Assembly: GCF_020447315.1 (NCBI RefSeq)
Contig: NZ_JAJADQ010000014.1
Span: 87,462-151,461 of the forward strand
Origin: Hymenobacter nitidus
GTDB taxonomy: Bacteria > Bacteroidota > Bacteroidia > Cytophagales > Hymenobacteraceae
Direction of reading: 5' to 3'
DNA: 64,000 bases
In this document: one piece after another, positions 43,019-50,481 of the stretch
Layout: the number at the start of each line of letters is the position of its first letter
Numbering within the stretch: position 1 is the first letter of the stretch
Position numbers and translations under genes: made by a program
The notes under the pieces: model-generated
Database searches by the model: none
Told to the model about the DNA's origin: nothing
Seen by the model: the letters and a program-made list of their open reading frames with translations, nothing else

Positions 43019-43810
43019 GTGCGCTATTTTCTTCATCTGGCTTACGAAGGCACCGAGTACCACGGCTGGCAGGTGCAGCCCAATACCGTGACGGTGCAGC
43101 TGGAGCTGGAGCGCCGCCTGACGCAGGTGTTGCGCCAGCCCATCCACATTATGGGCAGTGGCCGCACCGATACCGGTGTGCATGCCAGCCACCAAGTAGC
43201 TCACTTCGATGCCGATATTCCTGAGGCGCTGGATGAAGCTACGGTGGTATACCGCCTGAATCGGGCCCTGCCCAAGGATATTGCCGTCCGCCTGCTGCAC
43301 CCCGTGCCCGAGCGGGCCCACGCCCGCTTCGACGCTGAAGCCCGCACCTACGAGTACCACGTGCGCCTCGTGCCCGACCCGTTCAGCGTCAACCACAGCC
43401 TCTACCTGGACCGCGCCCCCGACGTGGCGGCCATGAACGAAGCGGCAGCTTCCATGGTAGGCTCGTTCGACTTTACCAGCTTCTCGAAGGTGAAAGGCGG
43501 CGAAAACCACTACGTCTGCGTGTGTTATGAAGCGGGCTGGCACCCTACGCCGGGCGGCCTGGTGTTCCGCATCCGGGCCAACCGCTTCGTGCGCGGCATG
43601 GTGCGCCTGGTGGTGGGCACGCTGCTGATGGTAGGGCGCGGCAAGATTACGCCGACCGAGTTCAAAGCCGTGCTGCTGGCCCAAAACCGGGTAGATGCCG
43701 GCGGTGCCGCCCCGGCCCAGGGCCTGTTTCTGAGCAAAGTGGAATACCCACCCGGACTGGTGCCCGAGGCAGCCGCCCCGGTAGGAATGCCGTATTTTGC
43801 CCTGCGGTAA
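43019..43810 (+). CDS. truA: tRNA pseudouridine synthase A
   Basis: 263 residues from a GTG start, giving the family start MRYFLHLAYEGTEYHGW. The catalytic Asp is 51 in GRTDTGVHA. All TruA segments are present, including SFTSFSK-like FTSFSKVKGG (about 150-160) and RFVRGMVRLVVGT (about 190-202). It isomerises uridines 38-40 of the anticodon arm. The GTG at 43019 is well placed; there is no in-frame ATG close by. Confidence 0.95.
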   Translation: MRYFLHLAYEGTEYHGWQVQPNTVTVQLELERRLTQVLRQPIHIMGSGRTDTGVHASHQVAHFDADIPEALDEATVVYRLNRALPKDIAVRLLHPVPERAHARFDAEARTYEYHVRLVPDPFSVNHSLYLDRAPDVAAMNEAAASMVGSFDFTSFSKVKGGENHYVCVCYEAGWHPTPGGLVFRIRANRFVRGMVRLVVGTLLMVGRGKITPTEFKAVLLAQNRVDAGGAAPAQGLFLSKVEYPPGLVPEAAAPVGMPYFALR

Positions 43811-43900
43811 GCCTGCCCGCTCATTCCCCGGGGCCGTAACTTTCCGGTGGCCGGCCCGGTTAGTGCAGTTCGCCGCCTCCTCTCTCAAACCCCGCCTCTT

Positions 43901-45685
43901 GTGGAACAAGCTACCACCGCCACCAAATCCGGCAACATCTTCGACTGGCAGGTTTTGAGCCGCCTGATGACGTATGTGCGGCCCTACCGGCGGATCTTTT
44001 ACTTCCTGATTTTCCTGACGGTAGCCACGGCCGCCCTCGGCACGCTGCGCCCCTTCCTGATTCAGCGCATGGTCGACGTGAGCATTGAGCAGGGCGACGT
44101 GCTGGGCCTGAACAAGATGTTTGGCCTGCTGCTGATTCTGCTGGTGGCTCACGCCCTGGTCAGCTACCTGCAAACCTACTTCGGCGGCTGGCTCGGCCAG
44201 TACATCGTGCGCGACATTCGGGTGGACCTATACAAGCACATTCTGAACCTGCGCCTCAAGTTCTTCGACCGCACGCCCATCGGGGTGCTGGTCACGCGCA
44301 ACATCTCCGACGTGGAAACCCTCTCCGACGTGTTCAGCGAGGGGCTGGCAGCCATGATTGGCGACATCCTGCAGTTGCTCTTCATCATGGGCTTCATGTT
44401 CTGGATTGACTGGCGCCTGACGCTGGTCAGCCTGTCCGTGATTCCGCCGCTGCTCTATAGTACCTATATCTTCAAGGAAAAGGTGAAAACCTCGTTCCAG
44501 GAAGTGCGCACGGCGGTGGCCAACCTGAACTCCTTCGTGCAAGAGCACCTGACGGGCATGAACGTGGTGCAGATCTTCAACAACGAGGCCCGGGAGCACC
44601 GTAAGTTCAAGGCCATCAACCAGGAGCATACCCGGGCCAACATCCGTTCGGTGCTTTACTACAGCATCTACTTTCCCGTGGCCGAAGTGCTGGCCGCAGT
44701 AGGCGTGGGGCTACTGGTGTGGTACGCGGCCCAGGGCCAGATTGAAGGCACGATTTCCAAAGGCGCCCTGATTGCCTTTATCATGTACAACGCCCTGTTC
44801 TTCCGTCCCATCCGCCAGATTGCCGACCGGTTCAACACCCTGCAGTTGGGCCTGGTGAGCACCGAGCGGCTGCTGAAGCTGCTCGACAGCAAGGAACTCA
44901 TTGCCGACAACGGCACCTATGCCCCGGCCAACCTGCAAGGCGACGTGAAATTCGACAAGGTCTGGTTTGCCTACAACGATGAGGAATGGGTGCTGCGCGA
45001 CGTGAGCTTCGAGGTGAAGGCCGGCCAGACCATTGCCTTCGTGGGCGCTACCGGCGCGGGCAAAACTAGCATTATCAATCTGCTGAGCCGCTTCTACGAA
45101 ATCAACAAGGGCACGATTTCCGTGGATGGCCATGACCTGCGCGAGTACGACCTCAAGGAGCTGCGCCGCCACATCGGCGTGGTGCTGCAGGACGTGTTTC
45201 TGTTTGCCGGCACCATTCAGGACAACATCACGCTGGGCAACCAGGACATTACCGAAGCGCAGATATGGGCCGCGGCCGACCTGGTGGGCGCCCGACGCTT
45301 TATCGAGCGGCTGCCCGGCGGCCTGCAGTACCCCGTGATGGAGCGGGGTGCTACGCTCTCGGTGGGGCAGCGCCAGCTCATCAGCTTCGTGCGGGCCATG
45401 GTCTATCAGCCCCGCATCATTATTCTGGACGAGGCCACTTCCTCGGTCGACAGTGAAACCGAGGAGCTGATTCAGCAGGCCATTGAGAAGCTGATGCAGG
45501 GCCGCACTTCGCTGGTTATTGCCCACCGTCTGAGCACCATCCAGAAAGCTGACCGCATCATCGTGCTGGACCGGGGTGAAATAAAGGAATCCGGGACGCA
45601 CGAGGAGCTGCTGCGCCACGGCGGCTTCTACCAGCAGCTCTACCAGATGCAGTACAAAGACGCTCTGAATACCCCCGCCGAATAA
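43901..45685 (+). CDS. MsbA-type ABC exporter (membrane plus ATPase)
   Basis: 594 residues from GTG 43901 (MEQATTATKSGNIFDW). The other start, GTG 43847, lies three bases after a near -7 match (TAACTTTC, 43837-43844), so it is less likely. An ABC membrane domain with six helices (about 25-320) precedes a nucleotide-binding domain with Walker A GATGAGKTS (about 385), signature LSVGQRQ (about 485), and Walker B IIILDEATSSVD (about 505). The signature is LSVGQ instead of LSGGQ, seen in many exporters. Substrate (lipid or drug) unknown. Confidence 0.9.
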   Translation: MEQATTATKSGNIFDWQVLSRLMTYVRPYRRIFYFLIFLTVATAALGTLRPFLIQRMVDVSIEQGDVLGLNKMFGLLLILLVAHALVSYLQTYFGGWLGQYIVRDIRVDLYKHILNLRLKFFDRTPIGVLVTRNISDVETLSDVFSEGLAAMIGDILQLLFIMGFMFWIDWRLTLVSLSVIPPLLYSTYIFKEKVKTSFQEVRTAVANLNSFVQEHLTGMNVVQIFNNEAREHRKFKAINQEHTRANIRSVLYYSIYFPVAEVLAAVGVGLLVWYAAQGQIEGTISKGALIAFIMYNALFFRPIRQIADRFNTLQLGLVSTERLLKLLDSKELIADNGTYAPANLQGDVKFDKVWFAYNDEEWVLRDVSFEVKAGQTIAFVGATGAGKTSIINLLSRFYEINKGTISVDGHDLREYDLKELRRHIGVVLQDVFLFAGTIQDNITLGNQDITEAQIWAAADLVGARRFIERLPGGLQYPVMERGATLSVGQRQLISFVRAMVYQPRIIILDEATSSVDSETEELIQQAIEKLMQGRTSLVIAHRLSTIQKADRIIVLDRGEIKESGTHEELLRHGGFYQQLYQMQYKDALNTPAE

Positions 45686-45694
45686 CCCGTCCCT

Positions 45695-46219
45695 ATGACC
45701 CGCTGGCTTTTCCTGCTCATTATCGTTTTCACCGTTGGCGCGGCCATCCTCTACGCCTACGTGGGCGGCTTCAAGTCGCCGGTTATTACCATCACCACGA
45801 CCAAGGCCCCGATTTTCCTGGCCGGCCAGGCCTTTTACGGCTCCGCCAACGACGAGAAGTTCGGGCCCCTGTTTCGCGGCGTGAAGGATGCTAAAGACCA
45901 GGGCAAGCTGCGCGGCGAGTTGGCCAATATCTACTACAACGACCCCGAAAAAGCCCGCGACACGGTGCGGGCCTTCGTCGGTATGGTCGTGGCCGATACC
46001 GTGTCGCAGCAGCTGCCCGCGGGCTACCGCTACCGGGTATTCGCAGCCGGACAGCGTGTGGTGCAAGCCCGCAGCACGGCTAGCTACTTGGTGGCCCCCG
46101 GCAAGCTCTATCCCGCCATTGCCGACGCAGCCAAGCAGCAGAAGCTCAAGCTGCGCCACGTGTATCTGGAACGGTTTCCCGAGCAGGGCGAGTCGGAAGT
46201 GCTGGCGGTGGTGGAGTAA
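45695..46219 (+). CDS. GyrI-like domain protein, membrane-anchored
   Basis: 174 residues: an N-terminal transmembrane segment or signal anchor (about 4-22), then a GyrI-like/SOUL-type beta-alpha domain (about 30-170) with KLRGELANIYYNDP and YLERFPEQGESEVLAVVE near the end. From memory it resembles the Bacteroidota GyrI-like proteins. It starts nine bases after the ABC exporter, so the pair is an operon. Ligand and function unknown. Confidence 0.75.
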   Translation: MTRWLFLLIIVFTVGAAILYAYVGGFKSPVITITTTKAPIFLAGQAFYGSANDEKFGPLFRGVKDAKDQGKLRGELANIYYNDPEKARDTVRAFVGMVVADTVSQQLPAGYRYRVFAAGQRVVQARSTASYLVAPGKLYPAIADAAKQQKLKLRHVYLERFPEQGESEVLAVVE

Positions 46220-46282
46220 CAAGCCCGTGCGCCCGTGGCCGCATAAATGGGCCCCGGCAGAGTAGCGTGTATAGCGCATAAA

Positions 46283-46314
46283 AAAAGCTCCTGACCAGTG
46301 GGTTAGGAGCTTTT
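46283..46314. terminator. Bidirectional terminator (GyrI-like gene / OMP gene)
   Basis: A 14-bp stem with one G-T pair (46283-46296 with 46301-46314) and a 4-base loop, between converging genes. Confidence 0.8.
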
Positions 46315-46341
46315 GCGGAAGCGTTACCCCGGGGTAGCGCC

Positions 46342-47070
46342 CTAGCGCCCCAGATAGAAGGCCGCTCCTATTTGCAGGTTGCTTAGCCCGATACCGGCTT
46401 CAAAGCGGCTGGACGTTGACTTCAGCGGCGTTGGCGTAGTCAGATCGTCACGAGTGGTTTCATTCTTGGTCCGCCGATACAGCAGGCCTTGCAAAGACAC
46501 CTCCAGCCCAAGCTTAGCCGAGGGAAAAAAGACGAAGCCCGGCGCCAGCTGGGCATAATATCCCGAGCCGGTCGTGAGGGACTCGGAATCGTTGGCTACC
46601 AAGGGGCTCGCTGAGATGCTCTCCGAGCGAAACCCCTGGTAGCCAGCCCCCAAGTGCCCAAAAAAGGCTGCTTTCTCCCCCACGAAGGCGTAGTAGCGCG
46701 CCATCGGGCCCACATTGAAGCGGCGCGTTTTCATTTCGATTGTACCGTTTTCCACCACCCGGCCCGGCCCGGTGCCAAAGACAGGCACAGCTATAAGGTA
46801 TTGGTACTGAGTGTTTCCGGTAATCGAGTAGTCGGCGCTGACGCCCAGGGCCAGATTATCGGTCAGGAAGTAGCCCGCCGTGGGGCCAATGGCAAACTGG
46901 ATGGATTTATTCAGCTTGAATCTTCTGTCGGTATTGTCCAGCGCACCCTCACGGCTCTGCTGAGAGTAGCCCAGGCTGCCACCAAGCAGAATAGTGCCTG
47001 GCCCAAGCTGGGCCTGTGCGGTATGGGTTAGCAGCGTGAGTACAGCCGCGCCCCAGATAAAATTTCTCAT
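46342..47070 (-). CDS. Outer-membrane beta-barrel protein A (paralogue)
   Basis: 242 residues: signal peptide (MRNFIWGAAVLTLLTHTAQAQ) and an eight-strand-type barrel with repeated G-x-x-x-GY and Y-F-L-T-DN-LALG motifs, ending LQIGAAFYLGR with terminal aromatic/Arg. It shares the whole layout and the ends (GTILLGGSLGYS, PTAGYFLTDNLALGVS, LGR) with the next gene, so the two are diverged tandem duplicates. Function unknown. The gap between them holds the terminator of the upstream copy. Confidence 0.85.
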   Translation of the reverse strand: MRNFIWGAAVLTLLTHTAQAQLGPGTILLGGSLGYSQQSREGALDNTDRRFKLNKSIQFAIGPTAGYFLTDNLALGVSADYSITGNTQYQYLIAVPVFGTGPGRVVENGTIEMKTRRFNVGPMARYYAFVGEKAAFFGHLGAGYQGFRSESISASPLVANDSESLTTGSGYYAQLAPGFVFFPSAKLGLEVSLQGLLYRRTKNETTRDDLTTPTPLKSTSSRFEAGIGLSNLQIGAAFYLGR

Positions 47071-47145
47071 GCAGGAAGAAGAATAAGGCCAATGATGAAG
47101 CCGCCGGCTGCGGCAGGTAGGCAGGCAGGGCGGTACACCGCAAAA

Positions 47146-47175
47146 AAAGCTTCCGGCCCCTGGGCCGGAAGCTTT
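47146..47175 (-). terminator. Terminator after OMP paralogue B
   Basis: A 14-bp stem (47146-47159 with 47162-47175); on the minus strand it is followed by a run of seven T. Confidence 0.85.
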
Positions 47176-47203
47176 CTGGTTTTACTTGGGAAAGCCCACA
47201 GGC

Positions 47204-47911
47204 TTAGCGGCCGAGGTAGAACGTGCCACCGAACTGTAGCTGGTCGAGGCCGAAGTTGGCCCCAAAGACGCTGCTGCTGGCTTCAAAGTCGGATGGCGCG
47301 GAGCCTCCCGTGTTCGTTGGGTAGTCGTAGTTCAACCGGTCGTAGCCCAGGCCCCCGATAGAGGCACTGATGCCTAGCTTCGGGACGGGAAAGAAGATGA
47401 TGCCCGGCGTCAGGCCCGCGTAAAAGCCCGAGGCTTTTTGCTCGCTGATCTGAATACCACCCATAGGGCCATTATTGATGTAGTCGTATCTTTTTAGGCT
47501 CTGGTAGCCCCCGCCCAGCGTGCCGACTACGCCAAACTGCTCGCTCAGCATTTTATAATACTGCACATACGGGCCGACCTGAATCGTGCGGGTGGGGTCC
47601 AACTCCTCCCGGCTCGGATTATTGGGGGAAGGGCTGGACGTGGTATAGGGCCGGCGCTCGGAGCTATAGCCCAGCGAGAGGCCCAGGGCTAAGTTGTCGT
47701 TCAGGAAATACCCCACCGACGGTGAGAAGCGAAACTCGCTGCTCTTCGTCTCATACGAGTAGTTCTGGCCCTGAAACGAGCTGCTGGTTTTGTCGGTAGA
47801 CTTGCTGTAGCCGATAGTGCCACCCAGGGAAATAGTGCCAGCCGCAATGCTTTGGGCGTGTACGGCTTCGGTACCGGCTGCCAGCAAGGCAAGCAGGAAG
47901 ATCTTTTTCAT
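47204..47911 (-). CDS. Outer-membrane beta-barrel protein B (paralogue)
   Basis: 235 residues with a signal peptide (MKKIFLLALLAAGTEAVHAQS) and the same barrel layout as the neighbour at 46342-47070: GTISLGGTIGYS near the start, PSVGYFLNDNLALGLSLGYS and LQFGGTFYLGR at the end. The proteins are clearly paralogous but differ in loops, so the duplication is old. A perfect -7 element precedes this copy and a terminator follows, so each copy is probably transcribed separately. Confidence 0.87.
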   Translation of the reverse strand: MKKIFLLALLAAGTEAVHAQSIAAGTISLGGTIGYSKSTDKTSSSFQGQNYSYETKSSEFRFSPSVGYFLNDNLALGLSLGYSSERRPYTTSSPSPNNPSREELDPTRTIQVGPYVQYYKMLSEQFGVVGTLGGGYQSLKRYDYINNGPMGGIQISEQKASGFYAGLTPGIIFFPVPKLGISASIGGLGYDRLNYDYPTNTGGSAPSDFEASSSVFGANFGLDQLQFGGTFYLGR

Positions 47912-47934
47912 AAACTATAATAAAGGTGAAGCGG

Positions 47935-47942
47935 CAAAGGTA
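47935..47942 (-). promoter_or_regulatory. Candidate promoter of OMP paralogue B
   Basis: Minus strand reads TACCTTTG, perfect TAnnTTTG, 23 bases before the ATG. Confidence 0.55.
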
Positions 47943-47993
47943 GTGGCCGCTTCCAAAGCTGAACGGAAAACTTTGCCCGGTCAGAAAATAAAA

Positions 47994-48022
47994 AAGGCCT
48001 CATCCGTGCTGGAAAAGGCCTT
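47994..48022 (-). terminator. Terminator after tRNA-Pro (CGG)
   Basis: A 7-bp stem (47994-48000 with 48016-48022) and a T-rich run on the minus strand. Confidence 0.65.
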
Positions 48023-48034
48023 CTGGGCTGGTAG

Positions 48035-48108
48035 TCGGGGTGGCAGGATTCGAACCTACGGCCTCGTCGTCCCGAACGACGCGCGCTACCGGGCTGCGCT
48101 ACACCCCG
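48035..48108 (-). tRNA. tRNA-Pro (CGG)
   Basis: 74-nt cloverleaf, minus strand: acceptor CGGGGTG/CACCCCG, anticodon loop TTCGGGA giving CGG, T-arm GTAGG-TTCGAAT-CCTGC, discriminator A. CCA not encoded. Confidence 0.95.
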
Positions 48109-48155
48109 TATTCTGTGCCGCGTAAAGCACAGTTAAATTTTTGGTTACGGCCGAA

Positions 48156-48187
48156 AAAAGCCTCCAGACCGAAGTCTGGAGGCTTTT
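48156..48187 (-). terminator. Terminator between the two tRNA-Pro genes
   Basis: A 14-bp stem (48156-48169 with 48174-48187), 4-base loop, T run on the minus strand. Confidence 0.8.
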
Positions 48188-48206
48188 CGAACAGTAAACT
48201 GCTCCG

Positions 48207-48280
48207 TCGGAGTGGCAGGATTCGAACCTACGACCTCCAGCACCCCATGCTGGCGCGATACCAGGCTACGCTACACCCCG
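48207..48280 (-). tRNA. tRNA-Pro (GGG)
   Basis: 74-nt cloverleaf, minus strand: acceptor CGGGGTG/CACTCCG (one G-U), anticodon loop ATGGGGT giving GGG, T-arm identical to the neighbouring tRNA-Pro, discriminator A. Confidence 0.95.
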
Positions 48281-48627
48281 AGGAATCGTGCCACAAATGT
48301 AAGACAGAAATTCAGTGACGCGCAACAAATTTCAATATCTTTTTGCGTCATGGCATAAGCGGCAGGTCTAGTCGCCTGATTATAAGAAGGTTTATATTCG
48401 GTATTTCGCGACGCTAACGACGTCTGCCCGCAGTTTGCGTGGCTCCCGGCAATCGGGCACATGGTTTGCAAGCGGGCTGGGCGCCGGGCCGGCAGGTGGC
48501 CAAAGGCTTGAGTACCTCACTTCGAAATTTGCAATTGTGCTTTGATTATGAGTAATATAGAGAAAGAGAAGCCGTCAAAAAGTACCGGAAACGGTACAGA
48601 TTATTTATCTTTACAGGCATAATAGAA
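48281..48627. other. Gap of about 350 bases without a clear gene
   Basis: Between tRNA-Pro (GGG) and the sorting-tail gene. A 66-codon frame on the minus strand (48271-48471) overlaps the tRNA and looks random, so it is not called. The right part holds the promoter-like elements listed separately. I see nothing else. Confidence 0.5.
48582..48613 (+). promoter_or_regulatory. Candidate operator and promoter of the sorting-tail gene
   Basis: A small palindrome GTACCG-GAAA-CGGTAC (48582-48597) lies just upstream of TATCTTTA (48606-48613), one mismatch from TAnnTTTG, in an AT-rich stretch before the gene start. It may bind a regulator or form an RNA hairpin. Confidence 0.4.
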
Positions 48628-48654
48628 ATGTCGATAACTACGTTTGGGGTGGGT

Positions 48655-49128
48655 ATGAAAACGGTTGTGGTAACCCTCGGCTTGGGAATAGGAATAACGC
48701 TGCTAAGCCTCTGCACGGCTCAGGCACAAACGAAACCAGCGGCCAGCAAGGCGGCTACGCCCGTCAAGGCCGTAGCAAACAAGCCGGCCGCCGCCAGCGT
48801 GGCGGCCGTGAAGCCCACGGAAGAAAAGGCAGCCCCGCCGGAGCTGATTACCAGCAAGATGGAAACCGTAGCGCCTTCCACCGATGCCATCAAGGTGCGG
48901 GTCGATACCAATCCGCTCACCAAGCGTCTGATTGTGCGCACCAACGTTTCGGGTCCCACGCGGGTGGAAGTCAATGATGCCAACGGTCGCCCCGTCATCA
49001 CCCGCGACCTGATGGCCGGCGACGAAGCCACTACCCTGGACGTAAGTCAGCTGCCGGCCGGCTACTATATCGTGCAGTGCACTTCTGGTTCGCGCAGCGG
49101 TGTGCGCCGCGTGATGATCGGGCAGTAG
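48655..49128 (+). CDS. Exported protein with type IX sorting-tail-like domain
   Basis: 157 residues from ATG 48655 (signal peptide MKTVVVTLGLGIGITLL, then AQAQ); an ATG at 48628 is also in frame. A Lys/Ala/Pro-rich linker (about 27-70) is followed by a 75-residue beta domain (about 80-157: VDTNPLTKRLIVRTN, LPAGYYIVQCTSGSRSGVRRVMIG) that resembles the type IX C-terminal sorting domain (Por_Secre_tail). There is no other domain, so cargo function is unclear. It might be a free surface-attached tail or a structural relative. Confidence 0.75.
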   Translation: MKTVVVTLGLGIGITLLSLCTAQAQTKPAASKAATPVKAVANKPAAASVAAVKPTEEKAAPPELITSKMETVAPSTDAIKVRVDTNPLTKRLIVRTNVSGPTRVEVNDANGRPVITRDLMAGDEATTLDVSQLPAGYYIVQCTSGSRSGVRRVMIGQ

Positions 49129-49150
49129 CCTAGCTTACTGACGCTTTAAG

Positions 49151-49181
49151 AAGCCCTTGCGACTCTGGTTCGCAAGGGCTT
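49151..49181 (+). terminator. Terminator after the sorting-tail gene
   Basis: A 12-bp stem (49151-49162 with 49170-49181) followed by TTCTTTT. Confidence 0.8.
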
Positions 49182-49247
49182 TTCTTTTGCCTCGTGTGGC
49201 GCATGGGGTAGCCCTTCAGGCAGGCTTGCCTTATCTTGTAACCAACT

Positions 49248-50387
49248 ATGAGCAAGTCGAACCTTTCGTATTGGGAGCACCAGAGCTTTCTGCAGGGCTT
49301 TGATGTGGTGGTGGTCGGAGCCGGTATTGTGGGCCTCACGGCAGCTATTTACCTGCGGCAGCGGCAACCGGTGGCCCGCATAGCCGTGTTGGAGCGCGAC
49401 GTGCTGCCCAATGGCGCCAGCACCAAAAACGCTGGCTTTGCCTGCTTCGGGAGTATTTCTGAGCTACTGGAGCAGCAGCGGAAAGGCGGCACCGCGGCGC
49501 TGCTGGACGTGGTGCGGGCGCGCTGGGAGGGCCTGGGCCTGCTGCGCGAGCTGCTCGGCGATGAAGCGCTGCAGTATCAGCCGGTGGGCGGCTACGAGCT
49601 GTTCCGGGCCGCCGATGCCGAGCTGGCCGCCACCTGCCGCGAGCATATCGGCTATTTCAACGAGCTGCTGGCCCCGGTTGTTGGACAAGCGTCGGTGTTT
49701 GAGGATGCTACTGCCCAGCTGCCAGCTACTGGCTTCGCGGGTATTGAATGTATGCTGAAAAATACGGCGGAGGGCGCCTTGCACACGGGTCGGATGATGC
49801 AGGCGTTGCTCCGGCGGGCCTGGCAGGAGAATATCGTGGTGCTGCACGGCTGCCCCGTCACCCACTTGGAGCCGGGCGCGGCCAGGGTGCGCCTGCACAC
49901 GGCTTTGGCACCGCTAGAAGCTGGACGGGTGCTGCTGGCAACCAACGCCTTCAGCCGACAGTTCTTTCCCGAGTTGGACGTGACACCCGGCCGGGGGCAG
50001 GTGCTGATAACCGAGCCCATTGCCGGTTTGCACCTGCCCGGCACCTTTCACTACGACAAAGGCTACTACTACTTCCGGCAGGTCGACAACCGCCTGCTGC
50101 TGGGCGGGGGCCGCAACCTCGACTTCGCGGCGGAAGCTACCACCGAGTCGGGGCTGACGGACCTGGTGCAAGGCCAGCTGGAAAAACTGTTGCGCGAGGT
50201 GATTCTGCCCGGCCGCATGCCGCGCATCGACTACCGCTGGAGCGGGACCATGGCTTTCGGCGAAGAGCTGGCGCCCATCATTCAGCCGCTGGCGCCGGGG
50301 GTATTTGGGGCATTGCGCTGCAACGGCATGGGCGTGGCCATGGGCGCCCGCACCGGGCAGCAGGCCGCCGAGATGATGAGCCTGTGA
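49248..50387 (+). CDS. FAD-dependent amino-acid-type oxidoreductase (DAO family)
   Basis: 379 residues. The FAD Rossmann fold has VVVGAGIVGLTAAIYL (21-36), followed by the acidic residue in VLERD at about 49-53. The DAO family segments GASTKNAGF (about 57-66), GRGQVLITEP (about 245-254) and GALRCNGMGVAMGARTG (about 352-370) are present. Its substrate, such as a D-amino acid, glycine or sarcosine, is not clear. It stands alone between terminators. Confidence 0.9.
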   Translation: MSKSNLSYWEHQSFLQGFDVVVVGAGIVGLTAAIYLRQRQPVARIAVLERDVLPNGASTKNAGFACFGSISELLEQQRKGGTAALLDVVRARWEGLGLLRELLGDEALQYQPVGGYELFRAADAELAATCREHIGYFNELLAPVVGQASVFEDATAQLPATGFAGIECMLKNTAEGALHTGRMMQALLRRAWQENIVVLHGCPVTHLEPGAARVRLHTALAPLEAGRVLLATNAFSRQFFPELDVTPGRGQVLITEPIAGLHLPGTFHYDKGYYYFRQVDNRLLLGGGRNLDFAAEATTESGLTDLVQGQLEKLLREVILPGRMPRIDYRWSGTMAFGEELAPIIQPLAPGVFGALRCNGMGVAMGARTGQQAAEMMSL

Positions 50388-50425
50388 CAACCGTTGCCAG
50401 CCGCTGGGTGGTGGGCGCGAGGCAA

Positions 50426-50462
50426 AAAAAGGCGGCTCTACATCGTGTGAGGCCGCCTTTTT
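50426..50462. terminator. Bidirectional terminator (DAO gene / ABC exporter)
   Basis: Stem AAAAAGGCGGC (50426-50436) with GCCGCCTTTTT (50452-50462), converging genes on both sides. Confidence 0.8.
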
Positions 50463-50481
50463 GTTTGGTGTGAGTCGGGTA

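Noticed and set aside
44711..46279. 522-codon minus-strand frame over the ABC exporter
   Set aside because: Antisense shadow; the plus strand has intact Walker A, signature and Walker B motifs.
48271..48471. 66-codon minus-strand frame after tRNA-Pro
   Set aside because: It overlaps the tRNA gene, and its composition (many Cys, Asn, Thr without pattern) looks random.
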